This document shows, piece by piece, positions 13,643 through 15,119 of a stretch of 15,119 bases of DNA. The notes beneath the pieces were generated by a model that saw only the letters and a program-made list of their open reading frames with translations, made no database searches and was not told the origin of the DNA. The DNA comes from Candidatus Altarchaeales archaeon. GTDB taxonomy: Archaea > Altiarchaeota > Altiarchaeia > IMC4 > QMZM01. Positions within the stretch are counted from its first letter, which is position 1. Each line of letters begins with the position of its first letter. Where the stretch lies: the NCBI GenBank assembly GCA_003663175.1, contig QMZM01000021.1:1-15119 (forward strand), in the 5' to 3' direction. A program made the translations under genes and the position numbers.

Positions 13643-14935
13643 ATGATAAACAGAGATACTTGGACAAGACAGATAAAGGATTTTGAAGAGGAACCCTTTC
13701 CACCAGATATAAAGGAAAGGGAAGTGGAGATACCTCTAAGTCTCGATGTGAGAAGAGCAATTACGTTAATTGGACCACGAAGATCAGGAAAGACCTATCT
13801 TATGTTTCTCCTGATCAAAAAGTTAATTGAACAAACAAGGAATGTCATTTACCTGAATTTTGAATCGCCGGAATTAAAAACAGCCGAACCTAATGATTTA
13901 AGCACGTTTCTGGATGTATATTTCTCCATCTACCCAGAAAGGGTCAGGGAAAAATCCTACTTTTTCTTGGATGAAATTCAGAATGTTGAGGGCTGGGAGA
14001 GTTTTGTAAGAAGTTTATTGGATAAGGGAAATTCTGTTTATGTTTCTGGTTCTTCATCAAAGTTATTGAGTAAGGAAATTGCAACCCAATTAAGGGGTAG
14101 AAGTATAAATTTTGAAATATTTCCCTTAACATTCAAGGAATTTCTAGGATTTAAAAACGAATTCTTTGATCTAACTTCGCTTTCAACACAGCAATTATCT
14201 CAGATTAAAAAATATACTCATGAGTTCATTAATTTCGGTGCATATCCTGAGGTTGTGCTTACAGAGAGTAAGAGGTTAAAGGAGAAGATTCTTGATGAAA
14301 TGGTGGAGGTAACAATTCAGAGAGATGTTATGGAAAGATATAAGATAAGGAATGAAAAATCTCTAAGAATCTTGTTCAAGGCATTAGTAAACTCCAGAGA
14401 ATTTTCTGTGCACAGTTTCTATAATTTTTTAAAGTCTATCGGTATAAGGATAAGTAAGAATACAATTTACTTTTATCTACAGATTCTGGAGGACTCTCTC
14501 GTTGTCTATCCCCTAAAAAAATTCTCACTCTCCTACAAGGGAGAGGAGCAATCTATACCAAAGATTTACATGGTTGATAATGGAATTCTAAGGGCTTATG
14601 GTATTGACAATGAAAGTAAATTACTTGAAAATCTGGTATTTACAGAACTTTTGAAGAGATATGGATTTAAAAATTTGAGATATCTCAAAATCAATCAAAA
14701 AGAAGTCGATTTTGTTGTAATGGATAGAAAAAAGGTAAAGCAATTAATTCAGGTATGCTATGATGTAGAGGACTTCTCCACGAAGAACAGAGAGCTGAGA
14801 GCTCTGATAAAGGCTGGGGAGGAGTTGAAGTGTAGGAATTTGAAGGTAATTACCTGGGACTATGAAGCTAGGGAGGAATTCAAGAACAGGAAGGTAGAAT
14901 TCACACCTTTGTGGAGGTGGCTGCTGGAGATATAG
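13643..14935 (+). CDS. AAA+ ATPase with DUF4143-type C-terminal region
   Basis: A 430-residue ATPase of a family that occurs in many divergent copies in archaea and bacteria; its cell role is not established. Walker A GPRRSGKT is at 44-51 and Walker B YFFLDEIQ at 106-113. Sensor-like VSGSSSKLLSKE is at 134-145, and an arginine-finger region, LRGRSINFEIFPLTFKEFL, is at 150-168. The C-terminal part carries a winged-helix-like segment (about 240-290) and the DUF4143 end LLENLVFTELLKRYG, then KEVDFVV and LIQVCYDV. These correspond to the E, D and third acidic/Lys positions of a PD-(D/E)xK nuclease fold. The last motif reads QVC instead of EVK, so nuclease activity is doubtful. It has its own promoter region and no close partner upstream. 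A second gene of the same family follows 50 nt later. Family call is firm; function is unknown. Confidence 0.9.
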   Translation: MINRDTWTRQIKDFEEEPFPPDIKEREVEIPLSLDVRRAITLIGPRRSGKTYLMFLLIKKLIEQTRNVIYLNFESPELKTAEPNDLSTFLDVYFSIYPERVREKSYFFLDEIQNVEGWESFVRSLLDKGNSVYVSGSSSKLLSKEIATQLRGRSINFEIFPLTFKEFLGFKNEFFDLTSLSTQQLSQIKKYTHEFINFGAYPEVVLTESKRLKEKILDEMVEVTIQRDVMERYKIRNEKSLRILFKALVNSREFSVHSFYNFLKSIGIRISKNTIYFYLQILEDSLVVYPLKKFSLSYKGEEQSIPKIYMVDNGILRAYGIDNESKLLENLVFTELLKRYGFKNLRYLKINQKEVDFVVMDRKKVKQLIQVCYDVEDFSTKNRELRALIKAGEELKCRNLKVITWDYEAREEFKNRKVEFTPLWRWLLEI

Positions 14936-14947
14936 ATTGGATTATAC

Positions 14948-14973
14948 TGCGAACTTTTTATAAAAAGTTCGCA
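14948..14973 (+). promoter_or_regulatory. 26-bp perfect palindrome over the TATA box of ATPase gene 2
   Basis: TGCGAACTTTTTA (14948-14960) is followed at once by its exact reverse complement (14961-14973). The centre reads TTTTTATAAAAA, a good TATA box, centred 25.5 nt before the ATG at 14986, so a leaderless transcript is expected. It could also act as a 3' hairpin for ATPase gene 1, which stops at 14935, but no T run follows it. Confidence 0.6.
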
Positions 14974-14985
14974 TTAATAAATAAT

Positions 14986-15119
14986 ATGGTAAGAAAAATT
15001 TTGATAGATCAGAGAGAGGAATTAGAGGAGAGGATTAAAGGTAAAAAGATTGTTGAGAGAGAGTGTCTGAAAATTTTTAAAGAATATGCGAGGAGTTCCT
15101 TGGTAAAAGTAACGATGGG
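14986..15119 (+). CDS. Second AAA+/DUF4143-type ATPase, N-terminal part only
   Basis: The frame from the ATG at 14986 stays open to the window end (44 full codons). It begins MVRKILIDQREELEERI, and after KIVERE reaches SSLVKVTMG. This matches the N-terminal helix pair and first beta strand of AAA/DUF4143 ATPases, where the strand runs into the P-loop (usually G-x-R-R-x-G-K-S/T). The Walker A motif should start at the last residue shown, so it lies just outside the window. The N-terminal sequence differs from ATPase gene 1, so this is a distinct family member and not a recent copy. Confidence 0.65.
   Translation, partial: MVRKILIDQREELEERIKGKKIVERECLKIFKEYARSSLVKVTM

Noticed and set aside
13643..15119. 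Two adjacent ATPases as a defence or toxin-antitoxin system
   Set aside because: No toxin, nuclease with intact motif, methyltransferase, CRISPR repeat or integrase accompanies them. AAA/DUF4143 genes occur as dispersed paralogues, so adjacency alone does not make a system.

Overview
The window reads as chromosomal DNA of an uncultivated, AT-rich archaeon. The evidence is a Nop5-type C/D-box RNP protein, a PAC2-family proteasome chaperone with a C-terminal HbYX tail, SepCysS (the tRNA-dependent cysteine route of methanogens, Archaeoglobus and some uncultivated archaeal lineages), an archaeal-type lipobox, TATA boxes about 25-31 nt upstream of start codons, and oligo(T) terminator-like tracts. 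SepCysS points to a methanogen-related or Altiarchaeota-like lineage, but the sequence does not settle which. All supported genes are on the + strand; the minus-strand ORFs look like shadows.

Layout. (1) 1-87: probable 3' end of an upstream gene. (2) 132-7165: a tightly packed cluster with gaps of 27 nt or less and two overlaps. It encodes SepCysS, a PAC2 proteasome-assembly protein, a HAD-IB phosphatase, LL-diaminopimelate aminotransferase (DapL), phosphoglucosamine mutase (GlmM-like), and a 669-residue surface protein made of Ig-like modules. (3) 7166-7221: oligo(T) terminator plus a TATA box. (4) 7222-11351: a second cluster with a 708-residue paralogue of the surface protein, Nop5, and a PfkB-family kinase. 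(5) 11352-11506: intergenic, with a doubtful 33-codon ORF and a duplicated TATA-like octamer. (6) 11507-12583: a catalytic-domain-only GH15 glucoamylase/trehalase-like enzyme whose lysine codon use differs from the core genes. (7) 12704-13555: a predicted lipoprotein with Thr-rich linkers and a cysteine-rich module. (8) 13643-15119: two consecutive AAA+/DUF4143-type ATPase genes, the second cut by the window end.

The first two clusters are mostly housekeeping: cysteine, serine and lysine metabolism, amino-sugar precursors, proteasome assembly and rRNA modification. Two large membrane-anchored, probably glycosylated surface proteins are set among them. GlmM supplies GlcN-1-P for UDP-GlcNAc, a possible link to glycosylation of the adjacent surface proteins, but that is inference only.

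The most unusual signal is regulatory. Each of the two ATPase genes has an inverted repeat whose dyad axis lies on a TATA-like element, about 26 nt before the ATG. The arms differ between the two, but an identical nine-base core (aacttttta) sits at exactly the same distance from both starts. This suggests leaderless promoters, each with its own symmetric operator or fold-back element. I did not find a clear complete new defence or mobile system in the window.
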